The position numbers were made by a program, and so were the translations under genes. Source: Symsagittifera roscoffensis (Eukaryota; Xenacoelomorpha; Acoela; Convolutidae). Taken from it: a DNA stretch of 64,000 bases. The DNA lies in assembly GCF_963678635.1 (NCBI RefSeq), contig NC_087065.1:29516252-29580251 (forward strand). Direction: 5' to 3'. The notes under the pieces are model-generated. The model had not been told where the DNA came from, did not search any database, and saw only the letters and a program-made list of their open reading frames with translations. Each line of letters begins with the position of its first letter. The stretch's first letter is position 1. Positions 45,908 to 56,295 of the stretch are shown here, one piece after another.

Positions 45908-48213
45908 CTTTTTGACGAAAAACACGACAACCAGCTCAATCATACTGAATGGCGGAGGACAAAAAGTATTGTGGGTGAACTCTCGCACTAGCCAATACAT
46001 CTCAGACGTCCACTCGAGGGACGATCTTTGTTGCACTTTCAAAAACACCGACCGATAGAGGGCGATTAACACATTTAGTACCAAAGCATTGCCCGCAAAC
46101 AACATAAGGGAGAGCATAATCTCGGACATGTATCGTTTCGGGTCTGAATTACAGGCGAGGGAAATGCTGTTGTAGAACTTCTCGCCAAAAAACATGAAGT
46201 ATGCTTTGAGAAAAACCCACTGTCCGCCCTCATAGGAACCGACTTTGATCTCTTCGTCTTGGCTTACAAACTCGCAGGTGCGCAGACTGCTCAGATGAAG
46301 ACAGAGACCAAAGCCACACACTAGCACCAGGAAAATGCAGAAGAATATTAGAGTCTGCTTCAACATTTTTCGAATGAAGATCCAAATTGGACCAAGTCGG
46401 CTGCTACACTGGAAAAAACGCACCAGTTTCAAAAGAACAGTCAAAACTGACAAACCATAAAATGACTTAGCCAACATAAAGGAGAAGTCGCTTCTGAATC
46501 CGAGAATTCGGATAGAAAAGGCTAATGTTGTCGCCACTATTTGAACTGTCTCGATAATATTGAACTCGTTTTGGAGCCATAATTTCACTTTGAGTCGAAA
46601 TGGCTCTTTTAACTTAATCCAAGGTAAATATAATTGTACAAGATAGCAACAACTTGTAATGTAACAATATACTTCTTCACCACTTGGATGCCCGTTTCGT
46701 AAGTCTATGTAAAATAGAGAAAACAAAAGCGCAAAAAATAAGTATGATGAGGAGTGAAGAAAAAATTTGAACGCAGGCGATAGATAAAACAACCTGAGTT
46801 TATGACTTTTATAACCTTTTTTGTTGTCAAAAGTTTGGTTTTTAACATCATTATCAGTGGAAAGGTCGTCACATAATCGAAAAGGTAAAATTAAGTAATT
46901 AGCAAAGCTTCGAGCATCTAAATGCAAACCGTTGTACCAAAGCTGTCTTAAAATCAATTTTGAAGATCTGAGATCAAGAACTTCCTTGAAACCTGAAAAA
47001 GCAGCGACCTCAAAAATGGATTTTCCATTAAACTCTGGAATTTCTAAGAGTAGTAATCTTTTTGTCAGGCCCAGGTGCAAAGTTTCACATTCTTTCAGAA
47101 CTTCGACCGCCGTATTTAAGCAGTGTGAGCTCAGAGATTGGAAACTGGTTCGATTTAGGTCAAATTTTGCAACCCACTCGCTTTGGATGCGCCATAACTG
47201 CGAATACAAAAGGAACGCCATGACTTTGAATTGAGACTTTACTGAATAAAACGAAAACACTTTCGGTTTGTTGACAAGAATAGCCAACAAAGATATGTGC
47301 AGAAAGATGAAACTGTTTCCGGAACCTCGGCTCAAATTGACTGGAAAATTCACAGATGCGTACTTTTGTCGTCGATTGCGAGAAGCAACGTCGTTTGAGT
47401 TGTTGATAGCAGTTTCGTCGAAATACTCATAACAGTCAAAAGAAATTTCTCTGTACAAACTTTTCACGAAAGATTTATCGCAAACATTGTCCATATTAAT
47501 TCCTTGGTCCAAGAAGAACTGTAAGACATTAAGGTTTTCATCAAGAAGCAGTTTTCGGAAAGCTAGTTTCAGCTCCTTGTAATTTTCTTGCAAGAGCCTC
47601 GAGTTGTCTCGCATGAAATTTTCCAAGTGGGTATTGCACTGTTTCCATTGCAGCATAAAATCGATTTTTTCATTGAGCTTTAGAGGTTTGAGCATAGACT
47701 CCAGAACTCTTAGTCCCACATTTACAGTTTTGTTCAAATCATTTTCATGCAAACTGTCAATTGAACACATTGAGACCAAATGAAAGTTTGTGAATATTAT
47801 TCTGAAACTTCGTTCCAGCAAAGGCGGCAGTTGCAAGTTGTTCATACTTGATGATAGTGGGAGAGAATGGAACTTTTCCATCGCAAGTTTGATTAACTGA
47901 CCAACAGTTAAATTCGGTGTTTTGATCGTGTCTTGAACTGACGAGACGACCAGTTTAAACAGCCAGTTTTCTGTAGCTTCATGTAGCGACTCGCGAATCA
48001 TCACACTGACGGACGCTGTCTCTAGAAGTCCACTTAAATAGTCTAGTTCTGGCAGGTCAAAAGCAGTTGCGAAAACAGAAGTGGGAACACGCAATGACGT
48101 GGAGAGGAAAGTCTCAAACTGCTCTCTGAACTTGTAGAAGCTCTCCATGTTGTTGCTTGTTAGTTTGAACGTGATCACTGCATTACGAGTGAACTGTTCG
48201 TTGCTGCGATGTA
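45908..48213 (-). CDS. TRPM-type cation channel, main exon (pre-S1 region through TRP helix)
   Basis: A single open exon of 2,306 bp (acceptor TTTGTTTCCAG, donor at GTTACT) encodes the membrane core. Counting from the exon start, about 490 residues of cytoplasmic helices come first. S1 (SSSYLFFALLFSLFYIDL) is at about 485-505, S2 near 518-534, S3 near 551-574, and S4 (SVLTVLLKLVRFF) near 585-604. The S4-S5 segment SRLGPIWIFIRKMLKQTLIF is strongly TRPM-like. The pore loop WVFLKAYFMFFGEKF lies near 670, S6 at about 701-728, then the TRP helix and a PPPFSMIEL box, as in TRPM proteins. The likely role is a Ca2+- or mixed-cation-permeable channel in a cell membrane. The frame is intact. The exact TRPM subtype cannot be assigned. 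Confidence 0.85.
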
Positions 48214-48454
48214 CTGGAAACAAAAAAAATATCTAAGAAGAAGAGACATTTTGATCATGAATTAATTTTGCTAAACGGAGAGGCAAATGCTGCTCTCGAT
48301 TCTAATTTTTGAGCAGCAGAAGGCAATCAGACTTGAGTGATTTCTAGTACCAAATTTGAGAAAACTCACAAAATAAAAAACGAAATTTTGTGATTTTATT
48401 TTGTAGGATAATTTCTTAACTTTTGTAGGGAAAGAGGAGTTTAAATTGTTTTAC

Positions 48455-48672
48455 CAGATGTTTTCCCTGGCTGTTCTGATGGCGCAACATCTAATTTTTC
48501 TGGCTCAGCAGTTTGAAGGCAGATATAAGATATTCGTCGGCCGGTTCTCTCTGGCAATCTGTAACTGATATCATGGTTCTCCGGTGGAAATTGTCTGGAT
48601 GTTTCGTAAATGACCCAACAGTGGCAGTTGTCAGACATCACTTCCATAACTCCATTTACAAGGTTGAGGGAC
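48455..48672 (-). CDS. TRPM-like channel, upstream exon
   Basis: The block ends PSEQPGKTS plus one base before donor GTAAAA. That base and the TA opening the next exon rebuild a Val codon, so the splice phase fits across a 241-bp intron (48214-48454). It starts after a TTTTTCAAG acceptor at 48673-48674 and encodes SLNLVNGVMEVMSDNCHCWV and ENHDISYRLPERTGRRISYI. Placement suggests the region after the TRPM N-terminal ligand-sensing domain, but I see none of that domain's hallmark glycine motifs here. More 5' exons are expected and not found with confidence to 50 kb. Confidence 0.6.
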
Positions 48673-49000
48673 CTTGAAAAACATAATAATCATTGAAGAG
48701 AGGACCGTTGCATGCACTGCAAAAGCACAGAATCTTCCGACCACAGTAACAATTGCAAAAATTTTCGTCTTTAAAGTCTTTAACTATGAAACTTACCTAT
48801 TACAAAATTATTACAGTACCTTTCATTTTTTAATTTTTTAATTTTTCTTACTGCGCCATAGATCTTAAAGGGCATTAGGATCAATCAGGGCTTCGCCCCT
48901 ATAGGAGCAGCCCTGTCGTCCATTTATTCCCCACACGCTAATAGGATCTACAAAGGGCTGTATCTAGCGCCTGTCCTATAAAAAGAGATCAAATAGCTTA
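48673..49000 (-). other. Probable intron or upstream DNA of the TRPM-like gene
   Basis: No exon is supported. It contains a short GC-richer patch with AGGGCTTCGCCCC and CAAAGGGCTG. Confidence 0.4.
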
Positions 49001-49660
49001 CCTCTGCGCGTTAAGACCAAAATACGTTGCGCGTTTACTATAAAAAAGTGAATTTTACGAAAAAATGATCACAGGTAAATTACCGTTTAAAATTCGATTT
49101 TAGAACCACATTATATTTCAGGTGGTATAAGACAATTCCGTCAATTTTGCTTATTTAAAAGTACAAAAACTGACTGAACAAACAAATACCTGCGGCAGCA
49201 TAAAAATTCGTTTGCTTTGAAAGTCGGCTAAATAACCTAACGAGACTGCTCGTATCAGGGTGAAGCTCTAAATGCTCCGATCACTTTTTAAAGTCTATGG
49301 AACAGTATTAACATGAAAAAATTAAATGTAAAACAGAAAAAAAACGATTTTTTTTTTATTCGAGACTTTTTGTAATCATCATCCCCCACGCGCCATATAA
49401 AGTAAAAATTGATATAATTCGCTCCTAGCAACAAATCAATTATGTCAAATAAGCTTCCTTCAATTTATTTGGAACAATTTCCAAGACGGAATAATTCTCC
49501 GCTTACGCGTTAATAGCCCGAAGTATACCGCGCGTTGATTATCCCAAAGTGGCCAAAATGGCAATCTTTAAACCCCCATTAATTTTACGAATGATGATCA
49601 CACGTAAAATGACTTCTCAATTTGAAGCTCAAGTCAAAAATACCTTTGAATGATTAAAAA
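49000..49660 (-). repeat. Inverted, diverged relative of the 56.3-58.4 kb repeat
   Basis: On the minus strand this DNA matches the unit at 56850-57260: TTTAAACCCCCAT (near 49569), GCGCGTTGATTATCCCA against its GCGCGTTAATTGTCCCA, and CTCGTATCAGGGTGAA (near 49251) against TTCGTATCAGGGTGAA. A second weaker match to the GCGCGTTA part lies near 49000-49030. It is probably a dispersed repeat. Confidence 0.7.
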
Positions 49661-50107
49661 TTCCGTCAAGAATGACTAGTTGAAAAGTCGAATTTGTGTG
49701 AAGAAAAAAAACCACCCGGGCGCAACTATTCCGTTTCTTTCGTTACTGAAGTCGGAACAAGGATATCGTTGCATGGATTATTTCTAAAGCTACGTATTAC
49801 TAATTACACAGCTATGTTAACCCTGTGCTATAACAGAGAGGAAAATTTTGAATCCATGGCTCTTTTTCCTTTTCCCCGCCGCCTCACATAAGCATCAATT
49901 TTATGGTGTAACGAGGGATGTTACAAGACTATCCATGAAGACCAAATATGTTTGCCATGGCCCAAAGAGTTCGCATAACAATTTTCGTAATATTCGGATG
50001 TGAACAAAATTTCAGCAGTAAAACTTTGCAGGTGGGGGGGGGGATTGGAAAAAGAGCCATCGTTGTTTAAAGAGCCATCAGTTGATGAAATTATCAATAC
50101 CTATTTT
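49661..50107 (+). other. Intergenic DNA
   Basis: The open frame at 49694-49891 has no recognisable motif. No other signal apart from a G-run near 50034. Confidence 0.4.
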
Positions 50108-50523
50108 CAGTAGCGTATTTGGGGAGGAGGGTCAAAGAGCTGACGCTTTTCCTTTCCTTCAGGAATTCGACTTCATGACTAATTTTGCTGTTTGCTATTA
50201 TTTAGGTCATTCAGTTTTTTTGCTGAACGACGCTGAAATTTTTTTAAAGGCTCCATTGGCGCCAATATATTTTTATGAAGAAAAAAAGGGCGCCAAAAAA
50301 CCCAATTTTTTTGTCAGAAACTTGCAAATAGAGGTAAAAAAAAAACTTTTTTTGTTTGTATTTTGTCTGTATTTTTCTTCAAAACTTTGTTTCGGCATTA
50401 AAACTTGGACAAAAGAAGGTCTTTACTGTAGCTTTGGAGAGCTTGGAAAGTTAATCTGCTTGATCTAAAGTTTTTTTTGATAATTTAGCATCCCCGCAAA
50501 TAAAAACCCTAGATATGCCTCGT
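50108..50523. mobile_element. Decayed hAT-type MITE of the CAGGGGCGG family
   Basis: The start CAGTAGCGTATTTGGGGAGG and end CCCTAGATATGCCTCG are mutated forms of the family's terminal repeats. The interior shares AGGAATTCGAC, GGCGCCAA and the AAAAAACCC/CAATTTTTTTGTCA stretch with 52699-53126. Flanks CCTATTTT and CTCATTTT agree at 6 of 8 positions, which may be an old target duplication. Confidence 0.65.
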
Positions 50524-50965
50524 CTCATTTTGAACCTTAACTATATATCAGTGAATGTGGGATATATCAGTGTTACATGGATCATCAAAGGTTAGCTATC
50601 TTCATGGCAAGCGTGAAAACAAGTTTTGTTCCTCGACAGATTTTGTTCTTCAAATTGTTGGCTTGCCAGTCGCGAGTTACAAACTGTTTTTGAAAGAAAA
50701 AGCAAATCATTTTGTCTCGACATTGAGAAGTTTTACGACTCGCGGCCTAGTCTCATTGGAAATAAAAGGGTCTCATTAAGATTTTTATCTCGAAGCAATT
50801 CGTTTGTAGTATCTTATTGTGCTTAACACTAGCATAATTTTTGAACTTCCTTAAAAATGAAATAAAACTTTGGCTAAGACTTTTGAAATTTACGCGGCTT
50901 TTTCCCTAACAACTTATTGATAAAAATTGTCATCCGATACCAATTTTGAATTACATCCACTGTAT
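50524..50965 (+). other. Intergenic DNA with a possible coding remnant
   Basis: Between 50626 and 50826 one frame reads SRELQTVFERKSKSFCLDIE and NKRVSLRFLSRSNSFVVSYC. It looks protein-like but has no splice sites or homology that I recognise. Confidence 0.25.
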
Positions 50966-50969
50966 CACG

Positions 50970-51260
50970 GGTCGAGGGTTTCGATTTGTTTTTCGACCGA
51001 CTCAAACCAGTCTTGATGTGTTTGACATTCTTGACCTTCTAAGTTTTGATCATGTTCACCGAGGAAAAGTTTTTCGACGGTTTTCAATCGAAAGAAAAAC
51101 ATTTCAACCGTGCCCGACCGAACAAAAACAGGTCGATCGAGTCGACTCTGTTCAAAAAACAGTCAACTTTGATCGACCGAGAAATAAGGTTTTGACCGTG
51201 TTCGACCGACGAAAACATGCTGACCGCGAGCATTACCGAAGAAAAACAAAATAGTTCCTT
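50970..51260. repeat. Degenerate TTCGACCG/GGTCGA repeat patch
   Basis: CGACCGA, TTCGACC and GTCGAC variants recur many times in about 280 bp among A/T-rich spacers, with an open frame running through. A similar but weaker patch lies at 21420-21640. Confidence 0.65.
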
Positions 51261-51379
51261 CGAGTTCGACCATCGAAGTTTTCTGATCGAAAAGACGGTT
51301 CATTTAGGAAAAACATTTCAGTTTGACCAATTTCGACCAAGTTAACAAGTGGAAACTTTTTTACCTGGTCGAAAATAGT

Positions 51380-51425
51380 CGAAAGATGGGTTATATGGGT
51401 CTTATATGGGTTCTATGGGTTATAT
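51380..51425. repeat. ATGGGTTATATGGGT microsatellite-like repeat
   Basis: ATGGGTTATATGGGTCTTAT is followed by three more partial ATGGGTT units. Confidence 0.8.
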
Positions 51426-51602
51426 GCTGTTTTTTTGCCGATTCTTTCGAAACATAAATTGCAAACCTCGACCCGGATAGCAATTGATGTAATTGAAAAA
51501 TGGTATCGAATGAATGTTTTTATCAAAAGTTTTTTTCATTAAATCATGTTCAAAACAGCATGGGCCGCTTTTCACGCCAGTTTTTTGGGTCAATGTTCGA
51601 CG

Positions 51603-51690
51603 AAATCAGAAAAGGGCGGATTGGGAGGAGCGTGGTGGGGGGATGGACGCATTTCATTCCCTCGGGAATTCGACCCCCTGCCGACACGTA
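51603..51690. mobile_element. MITE fragment of the CAGGGGCGG family
   Basis: AGGGCGGATTGGGAGG, a G-run, GGACGCATTTC, CTCGGGAATTCGACCCCCTG and CCGAC follow the order at the left end of 52699-53126. Only the left part is present. Confidence 0.75.
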
Positions 51691-51739
51691 CAAAATGATT
51701 TAGGAACAGTTTTTGGATCTATTCATCTATATCCCCCTT

Positions 51740-51905
51740 TAGAAAAAGGGGGAGATTCGTTTCTAGGTATAATATTCCCATATGCTTAACCTATGATTTA
51801 TTTCTGTATAGGAAAGTAATCGTTACTAGGTACCCGAAGGGGGATAATCGTTACTAGGTACCCGAAAGGGGATATTCGTTACTAGGTACAAGAGGGGGAT
51901 ATTGT
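51740..51905. repeat. 28-bp minisatellite TCGTTACTAGGTAC...GGGGGATA
   Basis: Units start at about 51821, 51849 and 51877 (period 28). A diverged unit TTCGTTTCTAGGTATAATAT lies at about 51755, preceded by AAAAAGGGGGAGA. The layout (TTACTAGGTAC followed by a G-run) resembles the TTAGTAGATAC plus G-run unit of the palindrome at 52345-52599. Confidence 0.85.
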
Positions 51906-52344
51906 TGAGGAGATCCCAATTTTCAGTAGATTCAAATTTTAGGCATTGTTCATTATTTTCGATTTTCCATTGAAGAAGAAGAAGAACTTAGGCTTAACTT
52001 AGGCTTACCTTATTTAGCTCATTTATGAAACTTTTTTATATTAAAATCTTTTGAAAAATCTTGATTAAATTATTCAAGTTATGCGTAAAATGTTCGTTGC
52101 TTTGTTATTCTTGACATTTCTGATAATTAAGTAACCGATTAGCTTATAAAAGTTGACATTTTGCAGTTTTTCTGCTTTTGGACCCTTTCTGCTCTTAGAC
52201 CCTTCTGCTTATTGACTGGCCACCGTCCAGATTATACTCTATGGTGATACATCATACATCATAATGGTTTTCAAAGAGATTATTATTGAAATTTACCTTT
52301 TTCAAAGATGTTAAGTCCTTTTTAGGATTCATAAGGGATCTACT

Positions 52345-52599
52345 GGATCTACTTAATAATCTCCCCCCTTTCAAGAAAGGGGGCAATTCTTTAGTAGATA
52401 CAATAGGGGGGGGGGGGGGAGATTCTTTAGTAGATACACTAGGGGAGATGGGGGGGGAGATTGTTAAGTAGATCGGATCTACTTAACAATCTCCCCCCCC
52501 CCCCTATTGTATCTACTAAAGAATCTCCCCCCCCCCCCTATTGTATCTACTAAAGAATTTCCATCTTTCTTGAAAGGGGGGAGATTGTTAAGTAGATCC
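52345..52599. repeat. 255-bp palindrome with G-run/C-run arms
   Basis: Two arms of about 127 bp meet at AGTAGATCGGATCTACT (centre near 52475) with no spacer. Each arm holds GGATCTACTTAA-AATCTCCCCCC, a TTTCAAGAAAG block, and two TTCTTTAGTAGATACA units separated by long G (left) or C (right) runs. The arms differ at only a few places. Single-strand foldback would be very stable. Confidence 0.95.
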
Positions 52600-52698
52600 T
52601 TCATAAGTGCAAATATAATCCATAATAATGGAAACATTCTTGGCTGTGTAATCCATCATAACTGTTGTTTTTCATGATTTTTTTTGAAACCTTATGAG

Positions 52699-53126
52699 CA
52701 GGGGCGGATTTAGGGAAGGGGGGGTGGGGGGTTGGACGTTTCCCCCCCCCCTCAGGGATTCGACCCCCTGCCGACCCAAAGGGTCCCCTTTGATACTTTT
52801 TCAGAAATCCATTTTGACCGACCGACCCTAAAATTTTTCTAAAGGCGCCTTGAGCGCCACTATATACTAACTTTGAGGGGGAGCGAGCGCCAAAAAAAAA
52901 CGCATTTTTTTTGTCAAAATTTTTCAAAAAGTGCCCAAAAACGGCTTTTTTGACTGTTTTTCAAAAAATTGCCTGCGGCCCAGAAAATTTTGTCAAAGTA
53001 GGGGCAAAGATAGAGCTCGAAAAATCAGCCCCCCCCCCCTCCCCTCGAGAAAATCCTAGATCCGCCCCTGCCCCCCTCGAGAAAATCCGCCCCCCCCCCC
53101 TCGAGAAAATCCTAGATCCGCCCCTG
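52699..53126. mobile_element. hAT-type MITE with perfect 8-bp target duplication and duplicated right end
   Basis: It starts CAGGGGCGGATTTAGG and ends CCTAGATCCGCCCCTG, with CTTATGAG on both flanks (52691-52698 and 53127-53134). The right end is present twice: one terminal sequence ends at about 53070, and a further C-run plus CTCGAGAAAATCCTAGATCC ends at 53126. The interior carries CAGGGATTCGACCCCCTGCC and GGGGGAGCGAGCGCC, shared with the other family members. Confidence 0.95.
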
Positions 53127-53169
53127 CTTATGAGTATAAATAAGTTTAAGGATCGAGTATAATGTGAGT

Positions 53170-53551
53170 CAGGAGCGGATTTAGGGGAGGGAGTGGACGC
53201 ACCCCCTTCAGGGATTCGACCGTCTGCCGACCCAATGGGTGGGCAAGGGCCCCCTTTGTACTATCTTGAGATATTCATTTTGACTGAGGGACCCTAATTT
53301 TGTAAGGGACCCAAACTTGGCTGAGGGACCCATTTTTTCCCTTAGGGACCCTAACTCTAAGTGACACTTATTAATTTTAGGGGGAAGCACTAGCTGAAAA
53401 ATGCGACTTTTTGGTTAACGTTTTCCAAAAAGTACCTAAAAACGTTTTTGTTTGTCTAATTTTTTATCAATTTGGTCTAGCTAAAAAAAACAGGTCAACA
53501 AAACTTTTAAAAAAATCCAATTCCGTTGAGAAAATCTTAGATCTGCCCCTG
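53170..53551. mobile_element. Third CAGGGGCGG-family MITE, no matching flanks
   Basis: The start CAGGAGCGGATTTAGGGGAG and end CTTAGATCTGCCCCTG are near-perfect terminal repeats. The interior shares CAGGGATTCGACC and CTGCCGACCCAA with 52699-53126. Eight-base flanks ATGTGAGT and GATCAAAA do not match, so the target duplication is lost or one end is rearranged. Confidence 0.85.
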
Positions 53552-54017
53552 GATCAAAAACATAACAGTGGAATGAGAATAAGGGCCCATGTAAAAAATC
53601 GCCCACCTGAATAGACCAAAGTGAACAATTCCTTACAATTAAATGGCTAATTCAAACAGTAGGGCCTGCATGTGCTATGCTCAATTCCAATTGGCTGAAA
53701 AATATTATTGTTAACCATAAGTGAACGATCTCCTCCCTAATCTGATTTTGAAGGAAGATTTTTCACTTGGCCCAGAATGCGTCATAGCAATTTTTTGGAC
53801 TTTTTTCGCCTGCTCGACCGGGGAGTTTTGGTCCTACTCTGCCATGTGTTGGACCCGCCTCTGTAGATAAATGAATTGCAAACCTCGACCCGGGCAAGCA
53901 AGGTCCATTTGCTGCAGTTTAATGAAGATTTGAACTTTTTGCTAAAACTCACCAGTCGCTACCAAGGAACGACAGCGCCAGATTTGGAGTCGGAACTCTT
54001 AATCCATCGAGGATAGA
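53552..54017 (+). other. Intergenic DNA
   Basis: No gene or clear repeat. A GACCCGCCTCTG near 53851 may be a worn MITE end. Confidence 0.4.
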
Positions 54018-54174
54018 ATGGAAGAGACATCCTGGGTCGGAGTTGGAGTCTACCGCAAAATGAACCACCCCTCCGTCCATAAAGTCAATTTAAGGCAGGA
54101 ACAATTAAACCAAAATGACTTATCTCATTGGCTCTACGAAATAATGCCAGTGTTGTATCTTTTCAGTAGTAAAG
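54018..54174 (+). CDS. Possible coding exon, unknown
   Basis: The frame MEETSWVGVGVYRKMNHPSV ... NQNDLSHWLYEIMPVLYLFS stays open up to a strong GTAAGT donor near 54174. No partner exon, acceptor or family is recognised, and a competing frame upstream (53935-54060) is also open, so this is a weak candidate. Confidence 0.25.
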
Positions 54175-54680
54175 TAAGTAGCAATTGCATATTCTCTAGT
54201 AGCATAAACACAATTCACGCTAAGCAGCCTTGATTAACTTCAGAACTACTTTTGAAAATTGGTTTTTAATGCTTGTTGATTACAATAGCGAAGCAGATAA
54301 AATAATTAAAAACTATCAAACCATAGTTGCCATTTCGTAGTTTTTAATGATAACAAATCTTTTAAGAAGAAAAATGAAAATGGAATAGTCGAAAATGAAT
54401 TTCGCAGGTATTTTTTTCTATATATCTTTCCAAAGTGCTGTACAACAGGCCAGAACAAAAATTTTTATGGCTCGCAAATTAGAAGATTAATAACTCGCAT
54501 GAAAATTGTACATTGAATTAATTTTATGTTCTTCAACTTCTTTGAGATTTATAACCGCGTTCAACATTTGAGCACAAGTTAAGACGAAAAATTTGAAAAA
54601 GCTATATGAATGCGAACATGAATGGCTCTGAACAAACTAAAATTAAATGTTTGTCAAGCTGTTTTACCATTAGCAATTAC
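54175..54680 (+). other. Intergenic AT-rich DNA
   Basis: Nothing recognised on either strand. Confidence 0.45.
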
Positions 54681-54684
54681 TATC

Positions 54685-54965
54685 GGTTACCCGAGTCGAA
54701 GTAACCCAAGTCGAAGAAAAGACCGGCGCGACTATCGGTTACCCAAGTAAAAAAAAAGACCGGCGCGACTTCATAAATTGGCATGTGCAGACAGGCGCAA
54801 CTTAATTGGCACTTAAAGACGGGCGTGACTGAAAAAAAAAACTCAGGGCGACCGGCGTGACCCAAAAACCGTCGGGATCGGCGCAATATAAGAAAATGAC
54901 TCAATCAGCGCGACTGAAATGAGCCAACTCTGAACCGTCGCGGCTAAGAACAAAAAACCGCGACT
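54685..54965 (+). repeat. GACCGGCGCGACT degenerate repeat patch
   Basis: GACCGGCGCGACT, GACAGGCGCAACTT, GACGGGCGTGACT, GACCGGCGTGAC and related variants recur every 30-50 bp, starting from GGTTACCCGAGTCGAAG. The inverse form occurs at 43473-43690, including a GGGTAACCGAG block. It is CpG-rich in an AT-rich region. Confidence 0.85.
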
Positions 54966-56295
54966 GAAGAGTTTTCTAGAGAAACAGCTTACGAGCTTAA
55001 AAAATTAAACGTTCACGAAAAACACAAAAAGTTTTGCAAAATTTAGTTAAATCCAAGCGCATATGAACAATCTTCCCCCTCTCCCAAACTCACCAAAAAA
55101 ACTACTCCCTCCCCTCCCCACAACTTGATAAATTTAGGCTACTATTTTAAAAAACTCTCTTTTCGAATCGAAACAAACAATTTAGTCAATTTTGGTAATT
55201 CCAAGCATTTCTATTGCGTTTGTTAATTTTGGGCCAGTACATATTTTTTTGTTCCGACGAGAAAAAATGGCGTACATTTTTTTTTTGATTTTTTGTTTGA
55301 TTTCGAGCTACAATAAAACAAGTGAGCAAGGTTGTAATAGATTATGACTTAACTGAATAGAAGCTAGCTACATTAGTTGTCAAAAACTCTTCTAGCCCCA
55401 TCTTGGAAATGAAAATTTTGAGAGCGAGCCAACAAATTTCTGCAAAAACTTTGAAAAAAAAATCGAAAAATTGATGCAATTGAAGAAAAAAAAAACACTT
55501 TTTTTGTAGATACTTTCATCAATATGGTCGGAACATTCTGTGCTACTTGCACAGCAACTATCCTTATTGACAATTTGCAGAGGTTAACGTGCTGATAACA
55601 GAAGAAGGTGTATAAATTTATGTACAGAAAAATTTGAAATTAGGTAAGCAAAAAAATTGTGTCCGCTAAGTTCATGAGAAATTTCGGCTAATTCAGCAAA
55701 AAAGTATTAACTAAACTTAATTTTTGACCTTTTCTATCAAAAGTATTGATTTTTGATTTGTTAGAAGTTTGCATCAGTAAGTTTGGGAAAACGCGAAAAA
55801 ATCAAGTTAATTTTCTTCCCCTTAATCAAATTGAGAGGAGATTTTCACATGTTCAAAAATCCAAATCATGGTTTTTCAGGTGCATCAAAATGTTTCCAAT
55901 TAAAACTTTTATTTCAAAATTTGGTTCAAAGATGTTTAACAGTAAAATCTGACAAGAGAGTTTTTTCAGCATCATTACATGAACCGGTAGTTGACTTGCG
56001 TAAATTATAACATGAAAAAAATGCACGATTAAATGTTTCTAAATAAAAAGGGATCTAATAATTCATATTATTTTAAGTTTCAATAATTTCTGAAGTAAAA
56101 AGATTAAAAAATTTATTCTGATTTAACAACTAAAATTCGAATAGATTCATCATTTTTGCTGAAAACTTGGAGGTTGACAATCCTGCCGTATGCTTCAAAA
56201 AGGTTCAAATGTGTTCACTTAGTACGACAAAATAAAAAATTTTAAATGTCAGCTCGTTTAGGATTTGGAAGGTGTACCAGCAACAAATGTTTTGG
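54966..56295 (+). other. Intergenic AT-rich DNA
   Basis: No supported gene. Frames at 55746-56010 are open but show no motif and overlap each other. Confidence 0.45.

Noticed and set aside
49694-49891. Upstream exon of the TRPM-like gene or a separate gene
   Set aside because: The frame is on the opposite strand, has no splice sites or motif, and no TRPM N-terminal features are seen.
53835-53865. Another CAGGGGCGG MITE end (GGACCCGCCTCTG)
   Set aside because: No partner terminal repeat or interior was found at a suitable distance.
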